This document shows, in pieces, positions 16,797-25,330 of a DNA stretch of 64,000 nucleotides. The position numbers and the translations under genes are program-made. The notes beneath the pieces are model-generated. The model searched no databases and was not told the DNA's origin. It worked only from the letters and a program-made list of their open reading frames with translations. The DNA lies in the NCBI GenBank assembly GCA_910584005.1, contig CAJTXR010000002.1, forward strand, positions 236,682 to 300,681, in the 5' to 3' direction. The stretch is from an uncultured Anaeroplasmataceae bacterium. GTDB taxonomy: Bacteria > Bacillota_I > Bacilli_A > Acholeplasmatales > Anaeroplasmataceae. The first letter of the stretch is position 1, and each line of letters opens with the position of its first letter.

Positions 16797-17258
16797 ATGA
16801 AAAAATATTGTATTATAGGAGTTCTTATTGTTTCGGTATTGGGAACCCTTTTTCATTTTGGGTATACTTTGCTACCAATTTTTATTTTTCCCAAAAATGA
16901 AAGTATATTTGAGCATACAAAATTAATTCTTTTTCCTTTTTTACTCTATTTATTTGCGAGTTTACCATTTTACAAAGAGAATAGAGAAACTTTATTTTCC
17001 AACTTTGTGTTTGCTATAATTTGTAGCATAATGTTTATCATAATTTTTTATTATACTTATAGTGGAGTACTTGGAAAAAATATAGATTTTATTAATATTG
17101 TTCTTTATTATCTTGGAGTAATCTTTGGTTTTATCATTATATATAAAAAAAAGACACCACTTGATTTTTCAAATAGTATCATTTTTATAATCATTCTTAT
17201 TATTTTAACGGTAACCTTTACCTATTATCCGTTAGATATTCCTTTCTTTGCTGGTTAA
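16797..17258 (+). CDS. DUF6512-like small membrane protein
   Basis: 153 residues with about five hydrophobic helices. The early part (GTLFHFGYTLLP...FPKNESIFEHTKLILFPFLLY) matches the DUF6512 pattern LFHFxY ... NESVWEHLKLLFFP. Function unknown. AGAGGTGTTAGA ribosome site before ATG 16797. Its last 27 bases overlap the 3' end of convergent hslO. Confidence 0.65.
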   Translation: MKKYCIIGVLIVSVLGTLFHFGYTLLPIFIFPKNESIFEHTKLILFPFLLYLFASLPFYKENRETLFSNFVFAIICSIMFIIIFYYTYSGVLGKNIDFINIVLYYLGVIFGFIIIYKKKTPLDFSNSIIFIIILIILTVTFTYYPLDIPFFAG

Positions 17259-18119
17259 TTCATCAATTATATTTTGAAGATCTTGTTCATTAAATTCATA
17301 ATTCTTTTTGCAAAAATTGCATTGAATAGAAGCTTTTTTATCGACAGAAAGAATCTCTTTAATTTCCTCTTTACCAAGAGAAACTAGACCACGTCTAAAC
17401 CGCTCCTTGCTACAAGGACATTCGTATTTTAATTCTTTTTTTTCTAAGATTTCATAATCCCCATCGGTGATTTCATTAATGATTTCAAGGGCTGAATACC
17501 CTTTTTCAATAAGAGAGGAGCAGCTTGGCATTTTGGCTAGTTTGTTTTCTAATTTTGTTATGGTTTCCTCTTTACACCCAGGCATAATTTGAACTAAAAA
17601 TCCGCCTGCAGCTTTTACTTTAGACTCTGTGTCAAATAAAACTCCTAATCCAACAGCCGAAGGTATTTGTTCAGATTTTGCAAAATAATAAGTAAAATCT
17701 TCAGCAATTTCACCACTGATTAATTCTACTGTAGAAGAAAATGGTTGTCGCATTGATAGATCCTTTATGACTTCAATATATCCGTTTCTACCAACCGCAT
17801 CTGCAACATTCAATTTTCCATTATTGTAAGATAAATATACACCAGGATTATGAACAAAACCGCGAACAATCCCATCGGTTGCTTCAATAGTAATTTGTCC
17901 AATAGGACCATCTCCACAAACTTTAATTGTTAAATGCTCTTGAGATTTATATGTAGAGGACATAATTGCCGCTATAGTTAAGCATCGACCTAGGGCGGCA
18001 CAAGAAGTAGGCCATAAATGATGGATGTTTTGAGCCTTTTGACATATCTCGGTAGTAATTGCTGCATAAATGCGGACAGTACCATCAAAGCAATATGCCT
18101 TTTGTAAATAATTATTCAT
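17232..18119 (-). CDS. hslO: Redox-regulated chaperone Hsp33
   Basis: About 295 residues. Holdase chaperone activated by disulfide formation. The C-terminal zinc/redox switch is present as CPC (YECPCSKERF) and CNFC (CNFCKKNYEF), giving the CxC-CxxC quartet. The N-terminal part has GRCLTIAAIMSS, IKVCGDGPIG and GNGYIEV-like (GRNGYIEVIKD) motifs of the family. I choose ATG at 18117-18119, which has GGTGAT five bases upstream; an earlier in-frame ATG at 18131 lacks a ribosome site. Convergent overlap with the DUF6512 gene. Confidence 0.95.
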   Translation of the reverse strand: MNNYLQKAYCFDGTVRIYAAITTEICQKAQNIHHLWPTSCAALGRCLTIAAIMSSTYKSQEHLTIKVCGDGPIGQITIEATDGIVRGFVHNPGVYLSYNNGKLNVADAVGRNGYIEVIKDLSMRQPFSSTVELISGEIAEDFTYYFAKSEQIPSAVGLGVLFDTESKVKAAGGFLVQIMPGCKEETITKLENKLAKMPSCSSLIEKGYSALEIINEITDGDYEILEKKELKYECPCSKERFRRGLVSLGKEEIKEILSVDKKASIQCNFCKKNYEFNEQDLQNIIDELTSKERNI

Positions 18120-18192
18120 GCTAATCACCATTTTTATTTTACCATATTTCCTAATTTTTTTATAGTGATATCGTTTTCATTATCGTATTTTA

Positions 18193-18221
18193 TTGACAAG
18201 TTTTTACGAGAATTTTATAAT
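18193..18221 (+). promoter_or_regulatory. Promoter leading directly into a terminator hairpin
   Basis: TTGACA (18193-18198), 17-base spacer, TATAAT (18216-18221): near-perfect sigma-A promoter. The predicted start near 18228 lies inside the hairpin at 18226-18257. Confidence 0.8.
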
Positions 18222-18225
18222 AGAG

Positions 18226-18265
18226 ATATCAATTTAGGACTTGTCCTCTATTGATATTTTTTTTT
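18226..18265 (+). terminator. Strong hairpin-terminator just after a promoter (possible tiny RNA)
   Basis: ATATCAAT (18226-18233) pairs with ATTGATAT (18250-18257); inside it AGGAC (18236-18240) pairs with GTCCT (18243-18247); eight or more T follow. Transcription from the promoter above would end after about 35-40 bases. A second promoter starts on the T run itself, so the downstream gene does not need read-through. Confidence 0.75.
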
Positions 18266-18292
18266 GCATTTTTTTGTTTTTTTTAGTATAAT
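18264..18292 (+). promoter_or_regulatory. Promoter of the thioesterase-aminopeptidase pair
   Basis: TTGCAT (18264-18269), 17-base spacer, TATAAT (18287-18292). Predicted start about 18299, giving a leader of only about 10 bases. Confidence 0.7.
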
Positions 18293-18309
18293 TAAATTTG
18301 GTGATGTAT

Positions 18310-19041
18310 ATGGCAGTAATGAAAAAAGAAATAAAGTATTTTATGCAAACAAGAGATGTGGATATAAAAGATCATATTAAGCCGGCTCCTATTTTAGATA
18401 TATTTCAAGATATAGCAGGAGTACATGCTGATGAGATTGGCGTTGGCTATCAAGATTTTAAACGAAAAAATCTAGCTTGGGTTGTACTATATCAAAAAAT
18501 AGAAATTGTAAAGACACCACCCTATTTAGAAAATGTCATAGTAGCCTCTTGGCCTAAGCCAAAGGGAAGACTGGACTTTGAAAGAGAATATTTGATGAGT
18601 ACTTTAGATGGAACACCTTTAATAAAAGGAATTTCTTTATGGGTTGTAATGGATTTAAATACTCGTAGTTTAGTTCGTGCGGATAAAATCAATTATAATG
18701 GTGAATATTATGACAAGTATTTGTACAAGGAAAAGCAAAATCGCAAATTGGGTTTAGATATTAGCAAAATCAAACGAGAATTTACTTATGAGGTTTCTTT
18801 AGATGATTTAGACCATAATGGGCATATGAATAATGCTAAATATTTGACAGTTTTATATAATCATAGTTTATTATATAGACAACATAAAGAAGTAAAACAA
18901 TTTGAAATAAGTTATTATAAAGAAGCCAAGTGGCAAGATGTACTTAAAATTGGTTCTTATCAAATTGGAAATAGGGAAGCATTTCTAGGGTTTATATCTA
19001 ATGAATTATGTTTTGAATGTTTAATAGGAGAAGAAAAATGA
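18310..19041 (+). CDS. Acyl-ACP thioesterase (FatA/FatB-type, double hotdog)
   Basis: About 243 residues. Two hotdog repeats: the first with ILDIFQDIAGVHADEIGVGY (about residues 28-47), the second with the catalytic DHNGHMNNAKYL near 170-181 (Asn and His of the active site). It releases fatty acids from acyl carrier protein in the cytoplasm. Possible starts are TTG 18298, ATG 18304, ATG 18310 and ATG 18319; ATG 18310 is best placed after GGTGA. The next gene starts inside its stop codon. Confidence 0.85.
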   Translation: MAVMKKEIKYFMQTRDVDIKDHIKPAPILDIFQDIAGVHADEIGVGYQDFKRKNLAWVVLYQKIEIVKTPPYLENVIVASWPKPKGRLDFEREYLMSTLDGTPLIKGISLWVVMDLNTRSLVRADKINYNGEYYDKYLYKEKQNRKLGLDISKIKREFTYEVSLDDLDHNGHMNNAKYLTVLYNHSLLYRQHKEVKQFEISYYKEAKWQDVLKIGSYQIGNREAFLGFISNELCFECLIGEEK

Positions 19042-20330
19042 AAAACTTTTTAAAATTTATAGAAGATACACCAACTGCATATCATGCAGCAAAAAAAATA
19101 AAAACGATATTATCACAAAATGGTTTTTGCGAGCTTCAAGAACAACAAGAATGGAAATTAAAGAAAGGTGGTAAATATTTTATTGGCAGAAATATGTCTT
19201 CCGTATTGGCCTTTGTTATCCCAGATACAGATGTCAAAGGGTATAACGTTGCTGCAGCACATTTAGACTCTCCTACCTTTAAATTAAAACCAAATTTTTG
19301 TTTAGAACGTGGGAATTATCAAAGCCTTAATGTAGAGGTATACGGTGGACCGATTTTTTCAACTTGGATGGATCGTCCTTTAGGAATTGCCGGTAGAGTA
19401 TTTATTAAAGAAAAAAACCAAATTCTTGCTAAATTAATTGATTTAAATAAAGGGATTGCTGTTATTCCAAATATGCCAATTCATTATAATAGAGAGGTAA
19501 ATAAAGGAGTAGAATTGAATCCACAGATTGATATGCTCCCTTTATTTCAAGATACAAACATTGGCAATGCAGATTTATATGATTTTATAGCCAAAGAAAT
19601 AAATATAAAAAAAGAAGATATTCTATCTTCTGATTTATATTTAACAAATTTAGATCGTGGTCGATTTATTGGTTTAAATGAAGAATTTATCTTAGCACCA
19701 CAAATTGATGATTTAGAATGTGCATATGGAATCCTTCAGGCATTCTTAAATTCTACTCCTAAAAATACTATAAATCTTTGTGTTTTATTTGATAATGAAG
19801 AAATAGGATCTTCTACAACACAAGGAGCAGATGGAACGATGCTAGATGTAGTTATGCGTAGAATTGCAACTTCCCTATCAAAAACAGAAGAAGAGTATTA
19901 CCAAATGCTTGCTCATTCATTTATGGTTTCTGCGGATAATGCACAAGGGTTTCATCCCAATCATCCCGAAAAATATGATAAAACAAACGCATGTTATTTA
20001 AATCAAGGAATTGTAATTAAAAATGCGGCAAGAGGGTCTTATTCTACGGATGGTTTATCTAGTGCTTATTTTCAAGCAATTTGTTTAAAAGCGAATGTTA
20101 AAGTTCAAAAAAATACTAATCGAAGTGATATTTTAGGAGGTTCAACTTTAGGTTCAATTTCTTTAAGACATGTTTCTATTCCTTCTGTTGATATAGGATT
20201 GGCAGAACTTGCAATGCATTCTGCATATGAAACGGCAGGAAGTTTAGATTTAAAGGATTTTATTCAAGCAATGAAAGAATTTTACAATTCTTCCTTCGAT
20301 TTTACAAATGAAGAAAAAATAATTTTATAA
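19038..20330 (+). CDS. M18 family aminopeptidase
   Basis: 430 residues. Zinc aminopeptidase of the aspartyl-aminopeptidase family. Metal-ligand and catalytic segments are visible: AAHLDSPTFKLKP (His and Asp), DDLECAYG, LFDNEEIGSSTTQGADG (Glu-Glu pair), SADNAQGFHPNHPEKYD, and LAMHSAYETAG near the end. A longer open frame exists, but AGGAG at 19025-19030 and the usual KNFLKFIEDTPTAYHA N-terminus support ATG 19038, overlapping the thioesterase stop by four bases. Confidence 0.92.
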   Translation: MKNFLKFIEDTPTAYHAAKKIKTILSQNGFCELQEQQEWKLKKGGKYFIGRNMSSVLAFVIPDTDVKGYNVAAAHLDSPTFKLKPNFCLERGNYQSLNVEVYGGPIFSTWMDRPLGIAGRVFIKEKNQILAKLIDLNKGIAVIPNMPIHYNREVNKGVELNPQIDMLPLFQDTNIGNADLYDFIAKEINIKKEDILSSDLYLTNLDRGRFIGLNEEFILAPQIDDLECAYGILQAFLNSTPKNTINLCVLFDNEEIGSSTTQGADGTMLDVVMRRIATSLSKTEEEYYQMLAHSFMVSADNAQGFHPNHPEKYDKTNACYLNQGIVIKNAARGSYSTDGLSSAYFQAICLKANVKVQKNTNRSDILGGSTLGSISLRHVSIPSVDIGLAELAMHSAYETAGSLDLKDFIQAMKEFYNSSFDFTNEEKIIL

Positions 20331-20396
20331 CTGGCAGCATTCGACAAAATTTACCGATTTTAATCGCTATAATTAAAGAAAAACGGAGGCTGTAAT

Positions 20397-20729
20397 ATGA
20401 ATTATATTTCTATGGAAATTGCTATGCGTTACCTCATGGGGAATACGCATATATTTTCCAAAATCAGAAATAGCTTTTTAGATAGTTATAAAAATTTTGA
20501 AAAAGATTATCTGATTTTGGTAAAAAACAAGGAATCTAAAAATCTAGAATGTTATATACATTCCTTAAAAGGAATCTCCTTAAATCTTGGTGCATATAAG
20601 ATTTATGATGAATCAAATAAGGTTTTGGATCTTCTTCGTAAGGGAGTTTGGGATGAAGATGAAATTTTTATGTTTTTATTTACTTTGAAAAATACATATT
20701 TAGAATTAGAGGGCTTGGAAGACAAATAA
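20397..20729 (+). CDS. HPt (histidine phosphotransfer) domain protein
   Basis: 110 residues, essentially a single four-helix HPt domain. The phosphorylatable motif is HSLKGISLNLGA near residue 54, matching HxxKGxxxxxG of Hpt proteins. No histidine kinase or response regulator is nearby, so it is an orphan whose partner is unknown. CGGAGGC ribosome site before ATG 20397. Its 3' end overlaps the convergent methyltransferase gene by 24 bases. Confidence 0.75.
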   Translation: MNYISMEIAMRYLMGNTHIFSKIRNSFLDSYKNFEKDYLILVKNKESKNLECYIHSLKGISLNLGAYKIYDESNKVLDLLRKGVWDEDEIFMFLFTLKNTYLELEGLEDK

Positions 20730-21404
20730 AATTCTTTCATCGTCATCTTTTACCGTTTCATTAAAATCTCCGCTCATTTTTATTAGCTTAAAGTTTTTGT
20801 GCTTTAAGCTTTTTATTTCGTGAAAGTATTCATAATATTTTTCGTTGTAGGTTGTATCTCCATCAATAATTGTGATATCATGACATAAAGTATTTTGATT
20901 TTCTTTTTTGGTTGTCCAATTGATTTGGAAGGTTTGATAATCTTCTTTTAGATTGGAATGATCATATTCATCAAAAAGAGTTTTAGAAAAGACATCCATA
21001 ATAAAAAATCCGTTCTTTGAAAGATGATGATAAACCGTTGTAAATAATTTTTGAATCTGTTTTTCCTCTTTTAAAAAATTGATAGAATCGAAAAAACATG
21101 TGATGATATCAAACGTATCATTTAAAGAGAAGTTTGTCATATCTGCAACATAAAAAGGGATTTGAAAATGATTGATTTTTGCTTTTTCTTTCGCAATATC
21201 AATAATTTCATTAGATAAATCTATTCCAGCAACAGAATAGCCTTTTAAATAAAGCATGGTAAGAAAAGTTCCTGTACCACATGCCAAATCTAAGATTTTG
21301 GAGTTGGGTTTTACATAGGGTTTAATAAAATTTAGCCATAAATTATAATCTAAATCTGCCATAACCTCATCATAATAATAAGCAAATTTTTTATATTCAT
21401 TCAT
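20706..21404 (-). CDS. Class I SAM-dependent methyltransferase
   Basis: 232 residues. Motif I ILDLACGTGTFLTML (about 38-52), motif II VAGIDLSNEII, and the motif DIITCFFDSINFL. This is the generic small-molecule or protein methyltransferase fold; substrate unknown. Its start overlaps the rqcH stop by four bases, so it is translated after rqcH from the same message. Confidence 0.8.
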   Translation of the reverse strand: MNEYKKFAYYYDEVMADLDYNLWLNFIKPYVKPNSKILDLACGTGTFLTMLYLKGYSVAGIDLSNEIIDIAKEKAKINHFQIPFYVADMTNFSLNDTFDIITCFFDSINFLKEEKQIQKLFTTVYHHLSKNGFFIMDVFSKTLFDEYDHSNLKEDYQTFQINWTTKKENQNTLCHDITIIDGDTTYNEKYYEYFHEIKSLKHKNFKLIKMSGDFNETVKDDDERILFVFQAL

Positions 21405-23029
21405 TTTTTTATCCTCAAATTCTCTATAAATCTAATGTCTGGATCAATATAAATTGTTTTTTGATGTGTATATGTAACAAAGCAGTTTCTTTTGCCTGGT
21501 ATTTTTTTGATATATTTGACTTGGGTATAATCTACTGCAACACTGGATGATTGCATTAAAGAAGAATAGTGAGCAGCAAGCATTGCTGCTGTACGGATTA
21601 AGGTTTCATTTAATATAGTCGCTTGAACAACAACATGACTACCACTTGCATTTTGTACATGGAACCAGTACTCATTGGCTTTTGCAAGTTTGTGAGTAAT
21701 ATATTCATTTTGAAAATTATTTTTTCCCACTCGGATGAGAACATCATCCACAATATAGGTAAGAAAACTTGGCATTTGTTTCTTTGAAAAAGGCTTTGCA
21801 TGTTTAGGAGCAATATATTTTTGATTTATGAGTTCCTGTTGAATTTCAATTGCATCATTTAAAGAGCAGTGCTGAAGTTGCGTTGATAGCATTTTAAAAT
21901 ATTCTATTTCGTTTTCAGATAATAGAATTTGTTCGTTAATATAATGAATTGCAGTTTTAGATTTTTGATATTTTTTGAAATATTTTTGACTATTTGCAAC
22001 GATGTCTATTTTTGGATCTAAAGGTATGGATTCTAGTTCATTTGTGTAATAATTTAAAACAGTTACTTGATCTTCTTTCGCTTTTAAATTGGAATAACTT
22101 AATAGAAGTTCTCCTTTGATTTTATCTTCACCTGCATTTTGGGCTAGAAGTAAATCAGCAGTTAATTTTATAATTTTCTTTTCGTTTTTCTTAATTTGTT
22201 TTTCTATAAAATTTGCCAAGTCGTTCGTTTTATGTTTAATTTTGGCTCTAAGATCTTCTTCATAATAAAACTCATCTAATAATAAGGATAAACTATTGAA
22301 TTCCTTTAATACTTCATTGTTTAAGGGATGAAAATAGAAATCAGTTTTTTCTAGATTGGTTTTTATAATAGAAGGCTTCAAAGAAAAATCTAGGGCTTGC
22401 TTCAATGTTTCTTCCCAATTTTCGCTTTGAAAAGCATAACTACTTAGAAGCATCGAAATTCCACAAAAATGATTGCATAAATCCTTAGGAGAAGAAATAT
22501 GCAAAGAGTTTAAAGAAGTATAAGGATTTAATTTATTGTTTTTAGGAAATTCATAAATGGCATTTGGAAGCATTGTTCTACTATATTCAGATACGCCATC
22601 TCTTTTTAAAACTTCTAAAATCTTGAAATCTTCATTTGTTAAAATTAAATTAGAATATCTACCCATAATTTCACAAATTAAATATTTATGAGTATAATCT
22701 TTCATTTCATTATAGCCAGCAAGTTTAAAATAAAGAATTCGATCGGTTTCATATTGTTTTATATCTTCTATAAAATACCCTTCTATATGTTTTCTTAAAA
22801 ACATTGTAAGACTTTTAGGGGTAGATGGAGCAGTATATATTTTTTGTGTTAAATGAATTCTTGAAAATTCGCTTGATAAAGATATCATTAAATTATAATT
22901 TTGACTTTTTACTCGAATTGTAAAAATAAAATCTGTATCCCCAGATTCAATTATTTTAGAAATTCTTCCTGTTTTTAATATTTCTAGTTCGGGAAGAAGT
23001 TTATGCAAAAATATTCCATCAAAGCTCAT
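21401..23029 (-). CDS. rqcH: Ribosome quality control protein RqcH (NFACT/FbpA family)
   Basis: About 542 residues. NEMF-type factor that binds stalled 50S subunits with tRNA-Ala and adds alanine tails. Visible regions: NFACT-N starting MSFDGIFLHKLLPEL, the conserved Asp-Arg pair (YETDRILYF) in the region where the family requires a DR motif, a coiled coil (KKNEKKIIKLTADLLLAQ...), and the NFACT-R domain near the end (VGKNNFQNEYITHKLA ... WFHVQNASGSHVVV). The frame extends upstream, but GGTGA spaced five bases from ATG 23029 supports MSFDG. Older names call it fibronectin-binding protein. Confidence 0.92.
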   Translation of the reverse strand: MSFDGIFLHKLLPELEILKTGRISKIIESGDTDFIFTIRVKSQNYNLMISLSSEFSRIHLTQKIYTAPSTPKSLTMFLRKHIEGYFIEDIKQYETDRILYFKLAGYNEMKDYTHKYLICEIMGRYSNLILTNEDFKILEVLKRDGVSEYSRTMLPNAIYEFPKNNKLNPYTSLNSLHISSPKDLCNHFCGISMLLSSYAFQSENWEETLKQALDFSLKPSIIKTNLEKTDFYFHPLNNEVLKEFNSLSLLLDEFYYEEDLRAKIKHKTNDLANFIEKQIKKNEKKIIKLTADLLLAQNAGEDKIKGELLLSYSNLKAKEDQVTVLNYYTNELESIPLDPKIDIVANSQKYFKKYQKSKTAIHYINEQILLSENEIEYFKMLSTQLQHCSLNDAIEIQQELINQKYIAPKHAKPFSKKQMPSFLTYIVDDVLIRVGKNNFQNEYITHKLAKANEYWFHVQNASGSHVVVQATILNETLIRTAAMLAAHYSSLMQSSSVAVDYTQVKYIKKIPGKRNCFVTYTHQKTIYIDPDIRFIENLRIKK

Positions 23030-23117
23030 TTTCATCACCACTTTTAAGTATATCATAAATTTATAATTTTATAAATCTATAAAATGTGTTAAAATAAAGA
23101 AAAAGGAGGTATGAGTA

Positions 23118-23507
23118 ATGGCATTTTGGAATAAAAAGAAGGGGAATTCTAAACTGATGCATTATTTTGCTACAAAAGGAATTGCGTGTGAAGAAGTTGA
23201 AGGAGAAAAAGAGAAATTAACGTTTTCATTGGCATTTAAAGAACGAGATTATATGTTGCAACCTTACATTACGATTGAGAATAATCTTGTTAGTATGAAT
23301 GTAAATGTTGTTCAAAGTTCTGTAAAAAACTATGATTTATTTAAGTTAAATACTTTTAATTTAAATTCTAATTTTTTTAAGGCTTTTATAACAGAAGAGG
23401 GTATAGTAACATTAGAATATAAATTTTTAGATCAAAATATAGAAAATATGCTAGATCTTCTTTTAGATGCATTATATCAACTTGAAGAGGAAATAGATTC
23501 TTTATAA
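23118..23507 (+). CDS. Small protein of unknown function
   Basis: 129 residues, soluble, mixed alpha/beta. It starts with a basic FWNKKKGNSK stretch and has alternating hydrophobic strands (LQPYITIENNLVSMNVNVV). The profile is loosely like YbjN-type or secretion-chaperone-like folds, but I cannot assign it. AAAGGAGG ribosome site and ATG 23118 are good. Divergent from rqcH, sharing its upstream region. Confidence 0.65.
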   Translation: MAFWNKKKGNSKLMHYFATKGIACEEVEGEKEKLTFSLAFKERDYMLQPYITIENNLVSMNVNVVQSSVKNYDLFKLNTFNLNSNFFKAFITEEGIVTLEYKFLDQNIENMLDLLLDALYQLEEEIDSL

Positions 23508-23531
23508 AAACGCTTTATACGATGTTTTTAC

Positions 23532-23560
23532 TTGTATAGTTTTTGGTATAGTGGTAAAAT
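23532..23560 (+). promoter_or_regulatory. Promoter of gmk
   Basis: TTGTAT (23532-23537), 17-base spacer, TAAAAT (23555-23560). Confidence 0.65.
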
Positions 23561-23590
23561 AATGAAAAGAAAAAATTGAGAGGTTAGCTT

Positions 23591-24211
23591 ATGAAGTTGA
23601 ATGACCGTGGTCTTCTAGTTGTAATTTCTGGCCCTTCTGGAGTTGGAAAGGGAACTGTTCGAAGAGCTTTATTCAATATGCCAAAGCATAATTTGGTCTA
23701 TAGTGTGTCTATGACAACAAGGCAGATGCGTCCTGGCGAAGTGGACGGTGTGGATTATTATTTTGTGAGCAAAGAAGAATTCCTTAGCCGTAAGGCAAAG
23801 GGTAAATTTTTAGAAACTGCTGAATTTGTTGGTAATTATTATGGAACTCCGCTAGATAAAGTCAATGAACAATTAGATTTGGGAAATGAAGTGGTTTTAG
23901 AAATTGAGGTAGATGGTGCTCAACAAGTTAAAAAAAAGATGCCAGATTGTGTTATGATTTTTATCGTTCCACCTGGAAAACAAGCATTATATGATCGTCT
24001 TAAAAGAAGAGGTACAGAATCAGAGCAGGTCATTTCTGAGCGGATTGCTAAAGCAAATCGTGAATTTAAGTTAGCTCATTTATACGATTATATTGTGGTA
24101 AATGATGATGTAAACAATGCGGCGGATCGTATTATGGCAATTATTCGAGCTGAGCATGCAAAAACGGAACGGTCTATTCATAAATATATGGAATTAATTG
24201 ATGAAAATTAA
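23591..24211 (+). CDS. gmk: Guanylate kinase
   Basis: 206 residues. Phosphorylates GMP to GDP. P-loop ISGPSGVGKGTV (about 12-23), GMP-binding SVSMTTRQMRPGEVDGVDYYF (cited here as SMTTRQMRPGEVDG), lid SxRRGTE-like KRRGTES. Standard length. Followed by rpoZ, the usual gmk-rpoZ pairing in Bacillota. GAGAGGTTAGC ribosome site before ATG 23591. Confidence 0.97.
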   Translation: MKLNDRGLLVVISGPSGVGKGTVRRALFNMPKHNLVYSVSMTTRQMRPGEVDGVDYYFVSKEEFLSRKAKGKFLETAEFVGNYYGTPLDKVNEQLDLGNEVVLEIEVDGAQQVKKKMPDCVMIFIVPPGKQALYDRLKRRGTESEQVISERIAKANREFKLAHLYDYIVVNDDVNNAADRIMAIIRAEHAKTERSIHKYMELIDEN

Positions 24212-24279
24212 ATTTGATTCTTTATTTTTTAATTTAGACATGCTATAATTAAACTGCAGATTTTGAAAGGAAGATTACT

Positions 24280-24501
24280 ATGTCAAATAAGAAGAATTAT
24301 GATGGAATGCGATATCCTTCTGTTGATGCATTACTTGATAAAATTGATTCAAAATATAAATTAGCTTATGCAGCTGCAAAGCGTGCCAAAATCATAGAAG
24401 AAGAGGATTATACCTCTTATGAAGATGGTATGTGCGTAAAACCAGTTGGGCAGGCATTAGAAGAAATTTTGGTTGGTAAAACTAAAATGACATTTAAGTA
24501 A
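24280..24501 (+). CDS. rpoZ: RNA polymerase omega subunit
   Basis: 73 residues. MRYPSVDALLDKIDSKYKLAYAAAKRAK is the omega core (conserved RYxLVxxxAKRAR-type helix), followed by an acidic stretch and VGQALEEILVGK. It stabilises the beta' subunit. GAAAGGAAGA ribosome site; an extended -10 (TGCTATAAT, 24241-24249) suggests its own promoter besides the gmk one. Confidence 0.93.
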   Translation: MSNKKNYDGMRYPSVDALLDKIDSKYKLAYAAAKRAKIIEEEDYTSYEDGMCVKPVGQALEEILVGKTKMTFK

Positions 24502-24509
24502 GAAATTAG

Positions 24510-24541
24510 TGGGTAATAGTTCGTGCTATTCCCCATTTTTT
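24510..24541 (+). terminator. Terminator after rpoZ
   Basis: TGGGTAATAG pairs with CTATTCCCCA (one mismatch), then six T. A longer reading of the next frame would start before this hairpin, which argues against it. Confidence 0.8.
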
Positions 24542-24556
24542 ATAGGTGGATGCTTT

Positions 24557-25330
24557 ATGAATTTTGAAAGTTATGTTTTTTTATTTTTTGTTTATGCTTT
24601 TTTAGGCTATATTTGCGAAGTGATTTATTGCTCAATTGGACAAAAAAAATTGGTTAATCGAGGATATCTATATGCTCCAATATGTCCAATTTATGGTGCA
24701 GGAGCGGTTTTGATTATTTTTTGTATGACACCGATAAAGGATATGTGGTATTTGGTTTTGATATTAGGTATTTTACTGACATCAGGACTAGAATACTTAA
24801 CGAGTTATCTTATGGAAGTTTTATTTCATATGCGATGGTGGGATTATTCAAAGCGTAAATTCAACATTAATGGCCGGATTTGTCTGCGAAATTCTTTACT
24901 ATTTGGAGCTTTAGTTATGGCAGTAATGTATGGGCTACAGCCGCTTGCATTGAAAGGGATGGAGCTGTTATCTGACACAGCTTTAAGAATTATTGATTGT
25001 GTTTTTACATTAGGGCTTATTGTTGATACGATTTTTTCGACAATTAAAAATATTAACATTGCTAAAGTGGTTCACAAAATATCAGATATCACTGAAGAGG
25101 CTAAGGATAAACTCATGCTTATGAAAGAAGCTGCTGGAGAAAAATTAACAGAAGCTAAAGATTATATAGGCAATACTGCAATCGCTTTAAAGCTGAAAGA
25201 GTTTATTGCAAAATATCCTAATTTATCTATTCGTAAGATTGGAAAAGGAAAGAAACGCTTAAGTGTAAGTGAATTTATTGCTAAGCATTTAGGAAGTAAG
25301 GATGATAAAGATGAAAGCTCTCATAGCTGA
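24557..25330 (+). CDS. Putative ABC-transporter permease-type membrane protein (PF06541-like)
   Basis: About 257 residues. Four to six membrane helices; YVFLFFVYAFLGYICEVIYCSI, NRGYLYAPICPIYGAGA and GLEYLTSYLMEVLFHMRWWDYS are typical of the CmpB-like putative permease family. The C-terminal ~90 residues are soluble and lysine-rich. Function unproven. The open frame begins at 24509, inside the rpoZ terminator; GGTGGA at 24545-24550 points to ATG 24557. It overlaps the start of uvrC by 20 bases. Confidence 0.75.
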   Translation: MNFESYVFLFFVYAFLGYICEVIYCSIGQKKLVNRGYLYAPICPIYGAGAVLIIFCMTPIKDMWYLVLILGILLTSGLEYLTSYLMEVLFHMRWWDYSKRKFNINGRICLRNSLLFGALVMAVMYGLQPLALKGMELLSDTALRIIDCVFTLGLIVDTIFSTIKNINIAKVVHKISDITEEAKDKLMLMKEAAGEKLTEAKDYIGNTAIALKLKEFIAKYPNLSIRKIGKGKKRLSVSEFIAKHLGSKDDKDESSHS

